The notes under the pieces are model-generated. The model was not told where the DNA came from, made no database searches, and saw only the letters and a list, made by a program, of their open reading frames with translations. This document shows positions 22,929 through 32,093 of a stretch of DNA of 64,000 nt, piece after piece. The number at the start of each line of letters is the position of its first letter. Positions within the stretch are counted from its first letter, which is position 1. The position numbers and the translations under genes are program-made. This stretch comes from Ornithodoros turicata (taxonomy: Eukaryota; Arthropoda; Arachnida; Ixodida; Argasidae), in contig NC_088209.1 in the NCBI RefSeq assembly GCF_037126465.1, positions 3,658,001 through 3,722,000 of the forward strand. Direction: 5' to 3'.

Positions 22929-22959
22929 ACCCGATCCGGAGGAGTTTCCCGGATCGGGT
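22929..22959. repeat. Perfect 11-bp hairpin
   Basis: ACCCGATCCGG (22,929-22,939) and CCGGATCGGGT (22,949-22,959) are perfectly complementary, with a 9-nt loop. No function is apparent. Confidence 0.8.
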
Positions 22960-23229
22960 TGCACCCGAACAGTTCGGAAATTCAAGCCTCGAGTTAGGTT
23001 TCCGGGTGAAGATGGGATTTGGATATGAAATGCTGGAAAAGACCTCTCGACTTCAGATTTTAGTTTGCGTCCCAGCTGCCAAAGATTGAGTATAAATGAG
23101 TAATCAAAGCTACGCAGAGCAACATTGGGGATATGTTTATTATAAAAAAAAGGCGCCACATTAGACAACGTCACGTAATTCTTTGGAGCCACTCAGTATT
23201 CGAGTCTCAATACTACACAGGTGGGGAAG

Positions 23230-23370
23230 TTACTTTTATTTTGTAGTGCACTACTGTTAATTCCTACTTTTCCAAAACGTAACGTTACTAATTACTGCTG
23301 CGATTGTAGGTAATGCGTTACTAACGCCCTTACTTCTGATAAGTAACGCCATTACTTTTGCATTACGTCA
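23230..23370. mobile_element. Solitary hAT-type end with GTAAC/GTTAC words
   Basis: Dense GTAACG/GTTACT words repeat the subterminal pattern of the hAT elements at 5,284-6,349 and 9,700-10,531. No partner end is found nearby. Confidence 0.5.
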
Positions 23371-23426
23371 CGGGGAATTCTTATAATATGTACCGGGTTG
23401 AGTCCCATAAGGGCATTCCGAAATTC

Positions 23427-23520
23427 AGTACAACAACAACAACAATAATAAATGATTACGATGAGATGGGGTGTTTCACCGCGGTGGTGCGGTACCCCAA
23501 CCCATTGCACGGGAACATTA
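23427..23520 (-). mobile_element. LINE 3' tail fragment, minus strand
   Basis: A (CAA)n run (23,430-23,443) is followed by sequence related to 30,027-30,085 and 53,737-53,792; all three share a GGGGTG(A/G/T)TTCACC-like core. Read on the minus strand this is a 3' untranslated end closing with (TTG)n. Confidence 0.6.
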
Positions 23521-23935
23521 TGTGAAGATGACGGATGAAGGATGAAAACACAAGGAATAACTAAAGCGTCTGAAGCAATCCAGTGGACGACAGGAAGTCC
23601 ATGAACAGGTGAAGAACCCGACGATGGAGCACGGGATCTTCATAGGGGCCAATGAGTCCAGCATGACCAGAATTCTCTTACAAAAACTTAAAGCGTGCTT
23701 CACCTGCATACTTCCATAGGAATGCAAAATCGCCCGTAGTTCGTTTCAATGATACCACTCTGCGTTTGTCCTCTAGAGGTACGTTCTTTAAGCATCAAGG
23801 GTGATTTTTATCACAAATTTGTCGGTAACTAACGCAGTCTTCGAGGTTCCATTTAGGTTCCAATGTACGATCGTGTAGGTGAAGCCCGCTTTACGTTCTC
23901 GCCGTATTTCTTTCGTTGTCACTTATGCCAATTTC
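23521..23935 (+). repeat. Dispersed repeat family A, plus-strand copy
   Basis: The segment from about 23,685 (CTTAAAGCGTGCTTCACCTG) to 23,900 (GAGGTTCCATTTAGGTTCCA) matches the minus strand of 32,210-32,440, where it forms the 3' region of a LINE. It is also related to 29,500-29,810 and 31,780-31,990. Translated, the core reads SRFHLGS. Confidence 0.65.
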
Positions 23936-24889
23936 TTGTGGGAGCTAAGACGAGCGAAAACAATAGACGACGCTCAAGCGTGAAGTGATCAAATGGGAGA
24001 AGCGGCAACGCGCGTTTCCGAGCTTCTTCGTCTTCCTCTCTGCAGACCACCGAGTGTTGGTGGTACTGCAGATACTATACAGATAGTGCTCGAGGTAGTC
24101 GGAATCGCTATGCGGGAAGCGTGACGAGTAATGGCCAACAACAACAACAACTTTATTGTGATGTACTCGCTCCATGAAGCGAATACACGACGAAAGAACG
24201 ACGACATTCGCTGGGCCTCTGACACCCTTCATGCAAAGAAACTGTCACCGTCGTCGCAAAAACTCGCCCCATGGAGTTGGCCGTTAGCTGCATTAGCGGT
24301 CAATCTGTCGTCGTCGTTTTAAAGCCACAACGCTTTTTTTCTACTGTTTTGCACCACTGCCTACGCATCACGTAGGGGACGGTATTTCATAAGTGTGAAG
24401 AACGCTCACGAAACAATTCCAAGAGCCATGTATAATATCCAAATGACAAACATACTGCGCTAAGCAGTAAGCAGCCGGAAGCAGGGACTGTCACCTTTAG
24501 ATTTGAAATCACGTTAACAGTAAATGGGTAAGAGCAGGGGGGCCGACAATGGCAGGAGTAGAGACCAAACAAGTGGGATCGAGGTTCCTCCTGGTTTTCC
24601 TTCTATATTGTTCGATCCTCTTTCATGTGTTGTAGAGCTATGAATTCCACTTTGTGCTAAAAAGGGAAGAATAAGCTTCTGTTAAACATAAGAGTCCTGC
24701 TCGATCACGAAATCCAACATGGTGAGAAATCCCAGGTGATACGTAGCGGGTGTCAAACACCCTCTCTTGGATCATTGGAGTCTGTATGTTACTGTTTTCC
24801 GTCCAGTAAAGAGACCTTGTCATTGTTCTGCGTGAATCGCGATGGTGCATTCTGTATTTATGCTTAAAATAACATGGGGACAGTACGGA
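23936..24889. other. No gene; one LINE tail at 24,133-24,170
   Basis: ACAACAACAACAACTTTATTGTG at 24,136-24,158 has the same terminal wording, AATAAAGTTGTTGTT on the minus strand, as the LINE ends at 12,309 and 32,094, so a 3' LINE end probably starts here. The rest has no supported feature. Confidence 0.45.
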
Positions 24890-25331
24890 ATTAAATGTAC
24901 TGCATGCGACACGGTTGTATGGTGAGCTAGAAGGCTAGCTCACCATAACGGTTGTCTGAAATCTGTGAGCGCGTGTCGGGCTGGTGTAGCGAACCGAGGT
25001 CGTCAGTTAGTACGGCCTTCGCCTCACTTCCGTGACTAGTAGGGCACCCTAGCGGTGACAACGCTGTGACAACGCCACCAGACGGGAGAGATGGTCTGGT
25101 AATGTCCTCCTGAACAGAGCGCACGAGGAAAAGCTTGCAGACGACGCGACATTATCAGACAATCTCTCCCGTCTGGTGGCGTTGTCACAGCGTTGTCACC
25201 GCTAGGGTGCCCTACTAATCACGGAAGTGAGGCGAAGGCGGTACTAACTGCCGACCTCGCTTCGCTACAGCAGCCTGACACGCGCTCGCAGATTTCAGAT
25301 CCAACAGTGTCGCATACAGTACGTAAAATAA
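24890..25331. repeat. Long inverted repeat, ~185-215-bp arms, 41-bp spacer
   Basis: The left arm 24,890-25,106 and right arm 25,148-25,331 are reverse complements at roughly 90% identity; their inner ends are AATGTC and GACATT. The spacer is 25,107-25,147. The left arm is longer because of the small palindromic insertion at 24,918-24,948. A transcript across it would fold into a long hairpin. No terminal duplication or transposase is visible. Confidence 0.85.
24912..24954. mobile_element. Tiny palindromic insertion with 6-bp direct repeats
   Basis: TATGGTGAGCTAG (24,918-24,930) and CTAGCTCACCATA (24,935-24,947) form a perfect 13-bp hairpin with loop AAGG. It is flanked on both sides by CGGTTG (24,912-24,917 and 24,949-24,954). 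The opposite arm of the long inverted repeat lacks it, so it is a later insertion. Confidence 0.7.
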
Positions 25332-26225
25332 ATGTTCGACTTCATATTTATTTATTTATTTGCAGCACGGCAAAATGTACTCTTCGATAAAGTCGGTATC
25401 AAACACCAAAACACACTAAGTAATTTGACGTCTTCCGTTAGTCGTAAACTGTAATACCACATAGCGGTCGATCTGTGGCGCATTACTATTTGCCACGTGA
25501 AGGCTCCTTAATCTGGAAAATAAACGTGAAAGACAAAAGAAGACGTTTCAGTGGGTCTTCTCGAGCATTTTGTCGTTTGAGTATGGTTAGCATAGTTTGA
25601 TATAAAAGGGATATAGTTTGATATATACAAAGGGAAGATATTGAATTCGCCGCCTAACGAATTGTACTACTCCCATAAAGATTCCCTAAATTAATGAGCC
25701 CCACCCACCCGCAAAAATGAAAAGATAAAAATAGAAAACATCCCCCCTCCCGGTCAAGGAATTGTATGTGCACATACGTAGCTGTATCCCCCGGAAGTGA
25801 AATGAAATTGCGAGAAATTTTATCATCTTTTCCTAACAAAATATTCCGTTGAACAGGATATTAACGTTAGGGCGATCATTCATAAGCACATATATGCCTG
25901 ATATCGTCAGCTAGGGTTACACAGTACACGCTGACTTATTTTCGACACAGCTGCCAGGCAGTTTCCGCTATCTACAAAATATGATATATCAGTCGAGCAC
26001 ACGTAAATGTAAAAGACAAAATAATAAGATATGAGCAACTGATTGCAGAGAAGATAACTAAAACTAGACCGTTCGTTAGAAAAATTAGAAAATAGCTATA
26101 AGGACATGCCAGGGGGACCTTTCAAAGAGCGGTCGACGTTCCGACAGTGATACTGTCTGCATATCTTACTTATGGTTCTGCAGATTTAGATTTATTAACA
26201 GTTCAGCAGTATTATCATCAGAGTG
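25332..26225. other. No gene recognised
   Basis: An ATTT repeat at 25,343-25,361 could be a LINE tail, but no adjoining coding motif is seen. Open frames are short. Confidence 0.3.
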
Positions 26226-26231
26226 TTTTCC

Positions 26232-26560
26232 CCACTGATCTCTATAGTATATAGGCTGGATCGCGCATAGGGTGCTCCACAGCGTGATCACCGGCCGCCA
26301 TATTGGTGGGCACAAAGCATTCTGTCGTCTGCATTTAGTTCAAGCGGGGTTGCCCGTATCTTTAAAATGTACTTTAAACTAAAGCGCATGCCATGCCAAT
26401 TTAAACCGCAATAAATACTCCAAATCAAATCGCTTCCAATTGTTTCCTATGGGAGCAGCCGGCGCCAGTGGGCCCTCCAACATGGCGGCCCGAATGCACG
26501 CCTCTCCCCACGAGCCCCTCTCCCATGCGGGATCCAGCCTTTATACATAGAGATCAGTGG
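26232..26560. mobile_element. MITE, 329 bp, with terminal inverted repeats and TTTTCC duplication
   Basis: The ends are CCACTGATCTCTAT (26,232) and ATAGAGATCAGTGG (to 26,560). Inward similarity continues through GGCTGGATC for about 40 bp. Exact TTTTCC copies flank it at 26,226-26,231 and 26,561-26,566. It encodes no protein. One end of a second copy lies at 43,462-43,640. The superfamily is not determined. Confidence 0.85.
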
Positions 26561-26566
26561 TTTTCC

Positions 26567-27445
26567 CTATGATATCGATAATGATGATATTGATTGATCC
26601 TTGTTCAATAAACAGCTTAACATTCCTCTTAACAATATTTACAACTGTGAAGAAGGTGCAGGTGCCCATACCATTTGCCGCACGCGAGTCGTTTAGATGT
26701 CTTTGCGCTGCTCGCAATACGGTTGTGTGAAATTAGCGTCCCGCTGTTTATCCTATCATAAAGGTCCAGGTGTTGCAAGACCATTCCTTTTGAGTAGTAA
26801 ACATGTGCACCATATGATCTACCGTTACGTACAACATTGATACAACATTTAGGAGGGCAACCAAGGAAGCATGGGCTGCGGATCCAATGATCGGCGATTT
26901 CAGACAACCGTATCGCGAGCAGTATATATTGCATGGCCTTATTCGGAACTTCAAGGTCTTGTATGTAAATAGAAGTAGACCTTATTTCTTTGTGACAACA
27001 AATAATTTACCAGCAGCCTCCGAAATAATTGAAACCTTAAGTGTTTACGTTTCACGTTTTGTTTTCACCGGTTTCTTTTTGTTTCTTCTTTTGACGATAG
27101 CAAATCTGTGACGGATGCCCTCGGTGACGAGTGCCCTCATTGGCCCGCACATCGCAGTTCACGTAATTTAGCTGACGGCGGAACCAGAAGACGGGCGACC
27201 CCGATGCCCCTAGCTTGATCCAAGTGTACGAACTCTGCCCTGATTCAAAAGGGATAAGGCGAGCCTGATCCTGATCCTAAAACCGCTAGATCCCTGGCAC
27301 TCATGCTCGGGTGGCAACTGTCACGTGATCCAGCTGGGGAGCCGACCTAGCAATTTCCGAGCACTGGGCCGTGTTGCCATAACATGGCCACCCAAATTCG
27401 CCATAAATAGGACAGTCGAAACATTATTTCCCTGTATTTCTTCTA
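26567..27445. other. No gene recognised
   Basis: I see no supported feature; overlapping short frames occur on both strands around 26,629-27,111. Confidence 0.3.
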
Positions 27446-27523
27446 AGCGCCGCTAGGGTGGCTCTCTTCCCGATTCGGCGGTCGAAGTCGCGTTCCAGTT
27501 AAGTCTGCTTCGAGCTGTGCTTC
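27446..27523 (+). repeat. Dispersed repeat, copy b
   Basis: Similar to 2,909-2,985 over about 75 bp, sharing GCCGCTAGGGTGGCTCTC and a CGAGCTGTGC-like end. Confidence 0.6.
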
Positions 27524-27808
27524 CTGCAACTCATCAGAGAGGGTCACGTGATCCTAGCCGTCACGTGGGTCCCTGGGTGCTGCTCATTCGGTGTTCGAAA
27601 TGGTCTGTAACGTGATGTATGCGGTCCGCTGACTTCTACCGCTTCTTTTGTTCCCGTGCTTAATAATTCTCCTTAGAGATCTAGCATCTAGAGAGCTAGA
27701 TGTAACAGATATGACTGATATAAAAACGAGAGCTGATGCACGGAATATATATTGAGGAAGCCTGAGCTTGGGTGGGTAGAAATGACACGACACTCGGTGT
27801 CTACAAAT

Positions 27809-28318
27809 GAGATCGCGTTCAAGAAGTGATCTGAACAGAGAGATATTTCGAAAATTATATTCGCATGCACGTTGCTCACTGTAGAAGCACTATTTTCGGA
27901 AGCTCATGGAGGTCCGCGTCATGAGGCACGGAAAAAGAACATGGTGGGAATGGTATGTCCTGTGGCTGGAACATGTAGCGGGAAGGCGGAAAACACGCAA
28001 ATCTCAAGCGCCTTCTGAGGAGTTTGACAGTTCAGACGATATGTTGGTTTCATGCATTCATACTGCTTGCATGCTTTTTCTAGGGATTGCTTCAGACGGT
28101 TAATAGAGCGTTTTCTGAACGTCTGAACTGTGTTAACAGAAAGCATGAAATAAAAGTAAAGGAGGAGGTCCTTTTTGTAACCTTTTTCGGGACCTGTGCC
28201 GTGGGCGCTTTGTTACTATTTGTTTTCCACTATGATGACCTACACAGTGCCTGGACTCCAGTCACTCATATGGAAGACATCTCTCTATTCGGATCGGATC
28301 ACTTCTTGAACGCGATCG
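27809..28318. mobile_element. Inverted-repeat-bounded element, ~510 bp, class unknown
   Basis: GATCGCGTTCAAGAAGTGAT at 27,811 is exactly inverted at about 28,298-28,317, with similarity extending through AGAGAGAT for about 40 bp. The interior (27,906-28,103) has a 65-codon plus-strand frame with a basic start but no recognisable transposase. True termini and any target duplication lie outside these arms and are not resolved. Confidence 0.5.
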
Positions 28319-28990
28319 ACATCAATAATACCTTTCCTTGGCAAACTTCATTTCTGAGTCAGTTGCAGGAAGTACATTGGATTTCCGCACACCCAAGAAC
28401 AGCTCACCCTTCCTCCTCTCCCTGACAAACGGGGAAGCGTGTCCTTTCAAGTATCCCGCTTTCGGTGGTTCTAGGCGTTCGGATGAAAAGAGCATTTGGG
28501 GGATATGGGACACTGCCACCCGCGGGCCCAGATCAACCGAAAGCCCAGAGCCTCCAAACATTTTTTCGGATGAAACGAGCTTTTGGCTGATTTGGGATGT
28601 CGGTGGAAATGGGCATTTGGGGGATATGAGGCCTAACCATGGATCACTGTCTTATCTTCCGACGTAGATAAAGTAGCACAAGTGACCGTACCATACAGAT
28701 TTATGCACCAATATGTGGCCTATCAGGCCTTTCATCACCCCCATCGCTCCGTTTTTTTATTGTATTATTTTGTGAAACCAGAATAGGGCTTCCGCAAACG
28801 GCGGGCCACAGCCGAGAGTTGGAACGATAGCGCTGATCTCACGCATATCATAATCGAAATACTTGCACCTGATGTCCAGAAATAAGATAAGAGGGAGATA
28901 CGAAACGTAAGGAATAGAAGCCTACATGTGACCAGTTTTGGAGGCTGTGTTTGTGCAACAGATTTTCCGCACTTCCGTTGCAGAGAGACA
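28319..28990. other. No gene; imperfect direct repeats
   Basis: 28,480-28,630 contains three imperfect copies of a GGATGAAA-N4-GAGC-N(2)TTTGG-like unit followed by GATATGGGA or GATTTGGGA. No coding family is recognised. Confidence 0.35.
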
Positions 28991-28994
28991 TTAA

Positions 28995-29315
28995 AGGCCT
29001 GTTCCGACATACGGCGCTTTGCTCCACAGCGCTACACCACAGCACTGCAAAACAGCGCTGTATTTCCACTGTGGGGTTGGCACTTGTAGCGCTTGTCCCA
29101 GCGCTGTACTTTGTGATCTCACGTGATCGATAAAAAAAGGCAGCCGCGTTCTCATTAGTTCAGGAAGCCTATCGCTGGGAGACAGCGATGGGAAAGTTCA
29201 CCGAAGCTCAACGTCGCCAAGTGCTGTTTTCCATCGAGTCGCAGTCGGGAGAGGAGGGAAAAACAGCGCTGTTTTCCAGTGCACTGGAGCAAAGCGCTAT
29301 ATGTCGGAACGGGCC
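28995..29315. mobile_element. MITE, 321 bp, TTAA-flanked
   Basis: The left end AGGCCTGTTCCGACAT and right end ATGTCGGAACGGGCC are inverted repeats that continue with GCGCTTTGCTCC on both sides. TTAA occurs immediately outside each end (28,991-28,994 and 29,316-29,319). The interior is rich in CAGCGCTG words. It has no coding capacity. The TTAA flanks fit piggyBac-type or, read as TTA/TAA, PIF/Harbinger-type insertion; I cannot separate the two. Confidence 0.8.
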
Positions 29316-29499
29316 TTAACAGGCGGCCTTGTTCGCTCCTGAGGATTTAGATTGCGGACATGAGTATATATGCGTATTACGATCACAGTTCGATCACGCA
29401 TTTAAATTACAATCGTGGCTCAGAGGGTAACAGTCAACCCCCCCCCCCCAGAACAGTAAAAACTAACAAAATGATACAGAACTATATCGGTTATACATA

Positions 29500-29810
29500 T
29501 TGGACGTCTTTCTGGACAATAGAAAAAAAAAGTGGAGCCCGCCGACTCACTGCCTTTACAAATCTGACGGCCGCCATCACGTCCACGTCCATCTGCGCTT
29601 TGGACCCCAAATGGAATCTCCGAAATAGCATTCCATCCAGAAATCTGTATTCAAAAACTTCGGACGTGAAGGTCGCGACACTAAAGAAGAAATGCACAGC
29701 CCTTCCCTATTAACCAAATAAACTACAGGCGGTTCTGTATTCATTATAGATTGCGTCTATGAGAGTATGCAGATCAAGCACCTTTTAAGTTTTTGTCACA
29801 TAATTCTGTT
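29500..29810 (-). repeat. Dispersed repeat family A, minus-strand copy
   Basis: The minus strand shares a stretch beginning AACTTAAAAGGTGCTTGATC and a downstream segment translating to RRFHLGSKAQ with the copies at 23.7, 31.8 and 32.2 kb. It probably derives from a LINE 3' region. Confidence 0.55.
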
Positions 29811-30026
29811 CGTTTTGTTCTTTATTGTAATCCTCGTGTTTCGTCCCACAAATGAATATAATGTGATTTATATCCTATCAGAAATGTTTCTCTTGCAGTT
29901 TTGAGGATGGTTGAGAGGATATCTCAGGTCCTTCTGAGAATCGAAGCCCACAGAATCGTATATTGCTCACACGTTTTTTTCAGGACATTTAATGTGTCAA
30001 TGTACACTTGTGCAGTACAGTTTCAA

Positions 30027-30085
30027 TACAACAACAACGACTAATAAATCGTGACTATGACCTGGGGTGATTCACCACTGAAGAG
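30027..30085 (-). mobile_element. LINE 3' tail fragment, minus strand
   Basis: A (CAA)n run is followed by ATAAATCGTGACTATGACCT and GGGGTGATTCACC, closely matching the 56-bp insertion at 53,737-53,792 and, less closely, 23,427-23,520. Confidence 0.55.
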
Positions 30086-31726
30086 CACAATTTCAATACG
30101 AATTCAATACAGTGTATAACACGAATTGAATATACCAACTGAATAAGTCAAATTTATGAGCAATATAAGCGCTGCCTATCAAGCAAGCACGATCCTAGCT
30201 ATTGTCGTACCCCTGAGGCTGCGACAATAGCTAGGATCACACTTTCAAAGTCTAAGCAAATTTTGTGCATTTATGTAATTCAAAAAATCGCATTACTCAA
30301 TCTGCTAAGCAAACAGGAGATACAGTTATGAATCCATTGAAGTCACTGAAAGTCCGGAGCAGAGCGGAAATTTATTTATTGATTGATTTATAGCGATTTA
30401 GGACTCAAGTTGTGATAGAACACATATTCATCTTGAGAGGCAAGTAACGAGTACAGGAGTGGGATTACGGCTGTCTTGATGCAGGGGCAATGAGTATTTT
30501 TATAGAGGAACAGAATGGTGAGAAAATGAAATTTGATGGAACCGAGCCCATTTATTTATTTTCCTTTCCTTTATAACCTTTCCTATCTGCCAGCCTTTTT
30601 TTTTTTCGTCATAAACTCCCCCCCCCCTCCCATTTATTTCTGCATGCAAGCTACAACAAAGCGACTAAATTCATAATGCCCCTCGGCTGGTCAAATTAAA
30701 AGCGCAACGAACGCCACTAAACCGTCTGCTCGCGTGTGTATTCACACCAAGGCTTCCAAACCATGCCACTAGGAAACTTCTGGCCCGCTTATCTGTGGCA
30801 AGTGGTGGGCGTAACCTGTTATCTTTGGACACAAGACGGGAATATTTAGACAACGTTGTAGCCCACAGCTATCGTTTCAGGCCCTGACTGTAACCACTTT
30901 TGCATCATGCTCACAAAAGGACCTTTAATGATCATCCAATACAGAGCACATAGAAGATTTCATGCTAACGCATTCTCAACGTGCAATGGTAATTAAGCGG
31001 TCCCCTATTTTTTTTCCAACTCTCCATTGACTAGAGGAACAAGACGTAGACTTGTTCACAACTTAAGCTGTATAGAAGCATTGCGAAAGATCACAAACGC
31101 GTTAAATAAGCTACGGCACCCCTAGTCTTCACGCAGGCTTCGAGGCACCCTGCTATTACTTTCAATTCCGTTATCATTGGGGAGGGCCCGGGCCTTCAAT
31201 GATGTTACTGGGCAAGCTGTCGCCATCTTTTCTGCATGTTTCCGCATGCAGGGTCAAGACCTATAATATTTTTATTTATTTTTTTCACATAACAAACATT
31301 GTTTATTAGAGTGACTAAATAAGATACGCCACTTAGCGTCCCTATTCTATGTTGTAACAAAAAGGAATGTTTACCGTAAAATCATAAATTACAGTTAAGA
31401 TACAAATTCGATCATTGTATCAGGGTCATTGAACATTTTGTCGTTCCGGAAAGTCGCCGGACCGAATTTCGTCTCACATCTGTAGAGCGATACAAAAATA
31501 ATGTAACCGTTGTGGTTTATCAAAAAGAAACGCGGGATGCGTAATACATTTTGTGTAGATATATTTTGAAGTAACAGACAACTGACGCCACGCGCATTTC
31601 ATAGTTCCTTGAAATTCATGACGACGCAGCGACGATGTGACGCTAAACCGGCAGAAAAACTGCCGTGAGCGATAAACTTCATTTTTTATGAGCAATAAAT
31701 GAGCAAGGGGGTTTTGTTTTTAAATA
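30086..31726. other. No gene; one hairpin and ATTT-type tails
   Basis: ATTTATTTATTGATTGATTTAT-like runs at 30,370-30,392 and 31,267-31,285 could be LINE tails (weak). A C-run lies at 30,620-30,630. I see no recognisable coding sequence. Confidence 0.35.
30191..30238. repeat. Perfect 17-bp hairpin
   Basis: GATCCTAGCTATTGTCG (30,191-30,207) is exactly inverted at 30,222-30,238 across a 14-nt loop. Confidence 0.9.
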
Positions 31727-31990
31727 TTATAATGATTTCCACCTAACATAAAAAGCCGTTATAGACGAATGGTCTCTGCATTCACCTGTAACGATTGTCC
31801 ATACCACCACTCCCACGACTTGTGCGTTGGAACCTAAGTAGAACCTCGGAGATAGTCTTAACCATCTCCAATCACAGTCATCATTTGGACCTAGGGAACG
31901 GGCAACAAGGGCAAAAGCGCACAATGACAGGAAAGAAATAAGCAGAAGACACTTCACTACTCCTAATGGACTGCGTCTACGGGAACACGT
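31727..31990 (-). repeat. Dispersed repeat family A, minus-strand copy with a signal-like open frame
   Basis: The minus-strand sequence shares the core TTCTACTTAGGTTCCAA (translated PRFYLGSNAQ) with family A. A 76-codon frame from 31,957 begins MKCLLLISFLSLCAFALVA, which would score as a signal peptide by eye. Because its middle is the repeat core, I treat the frame as a chance product of the repeat. Transcript evidence could change that. Confidence 0.5.
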
Positions 31991-32093
31991 CGCGAGTTCC
32001 TGAAAGACATAAAGCCTGCCCGCACAATGTCATCAATGTCATAGTGTTTCGTCACTAGTTCGCTATAATGTAGAGAAGAATATGTACACGTAA

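Noticed and set aside
22929..22959. Rho-independent terminator
   Set aside because: It is a hairpin without a following T-run, in eukaryotic DNA; bacterial terminator logic does not apply.
31727..31957. Small secreted-protein gene (signal-like start on the minus strand)
   Set aside because: The frame runs through the core of repeat family A and has no splice or promoter context.
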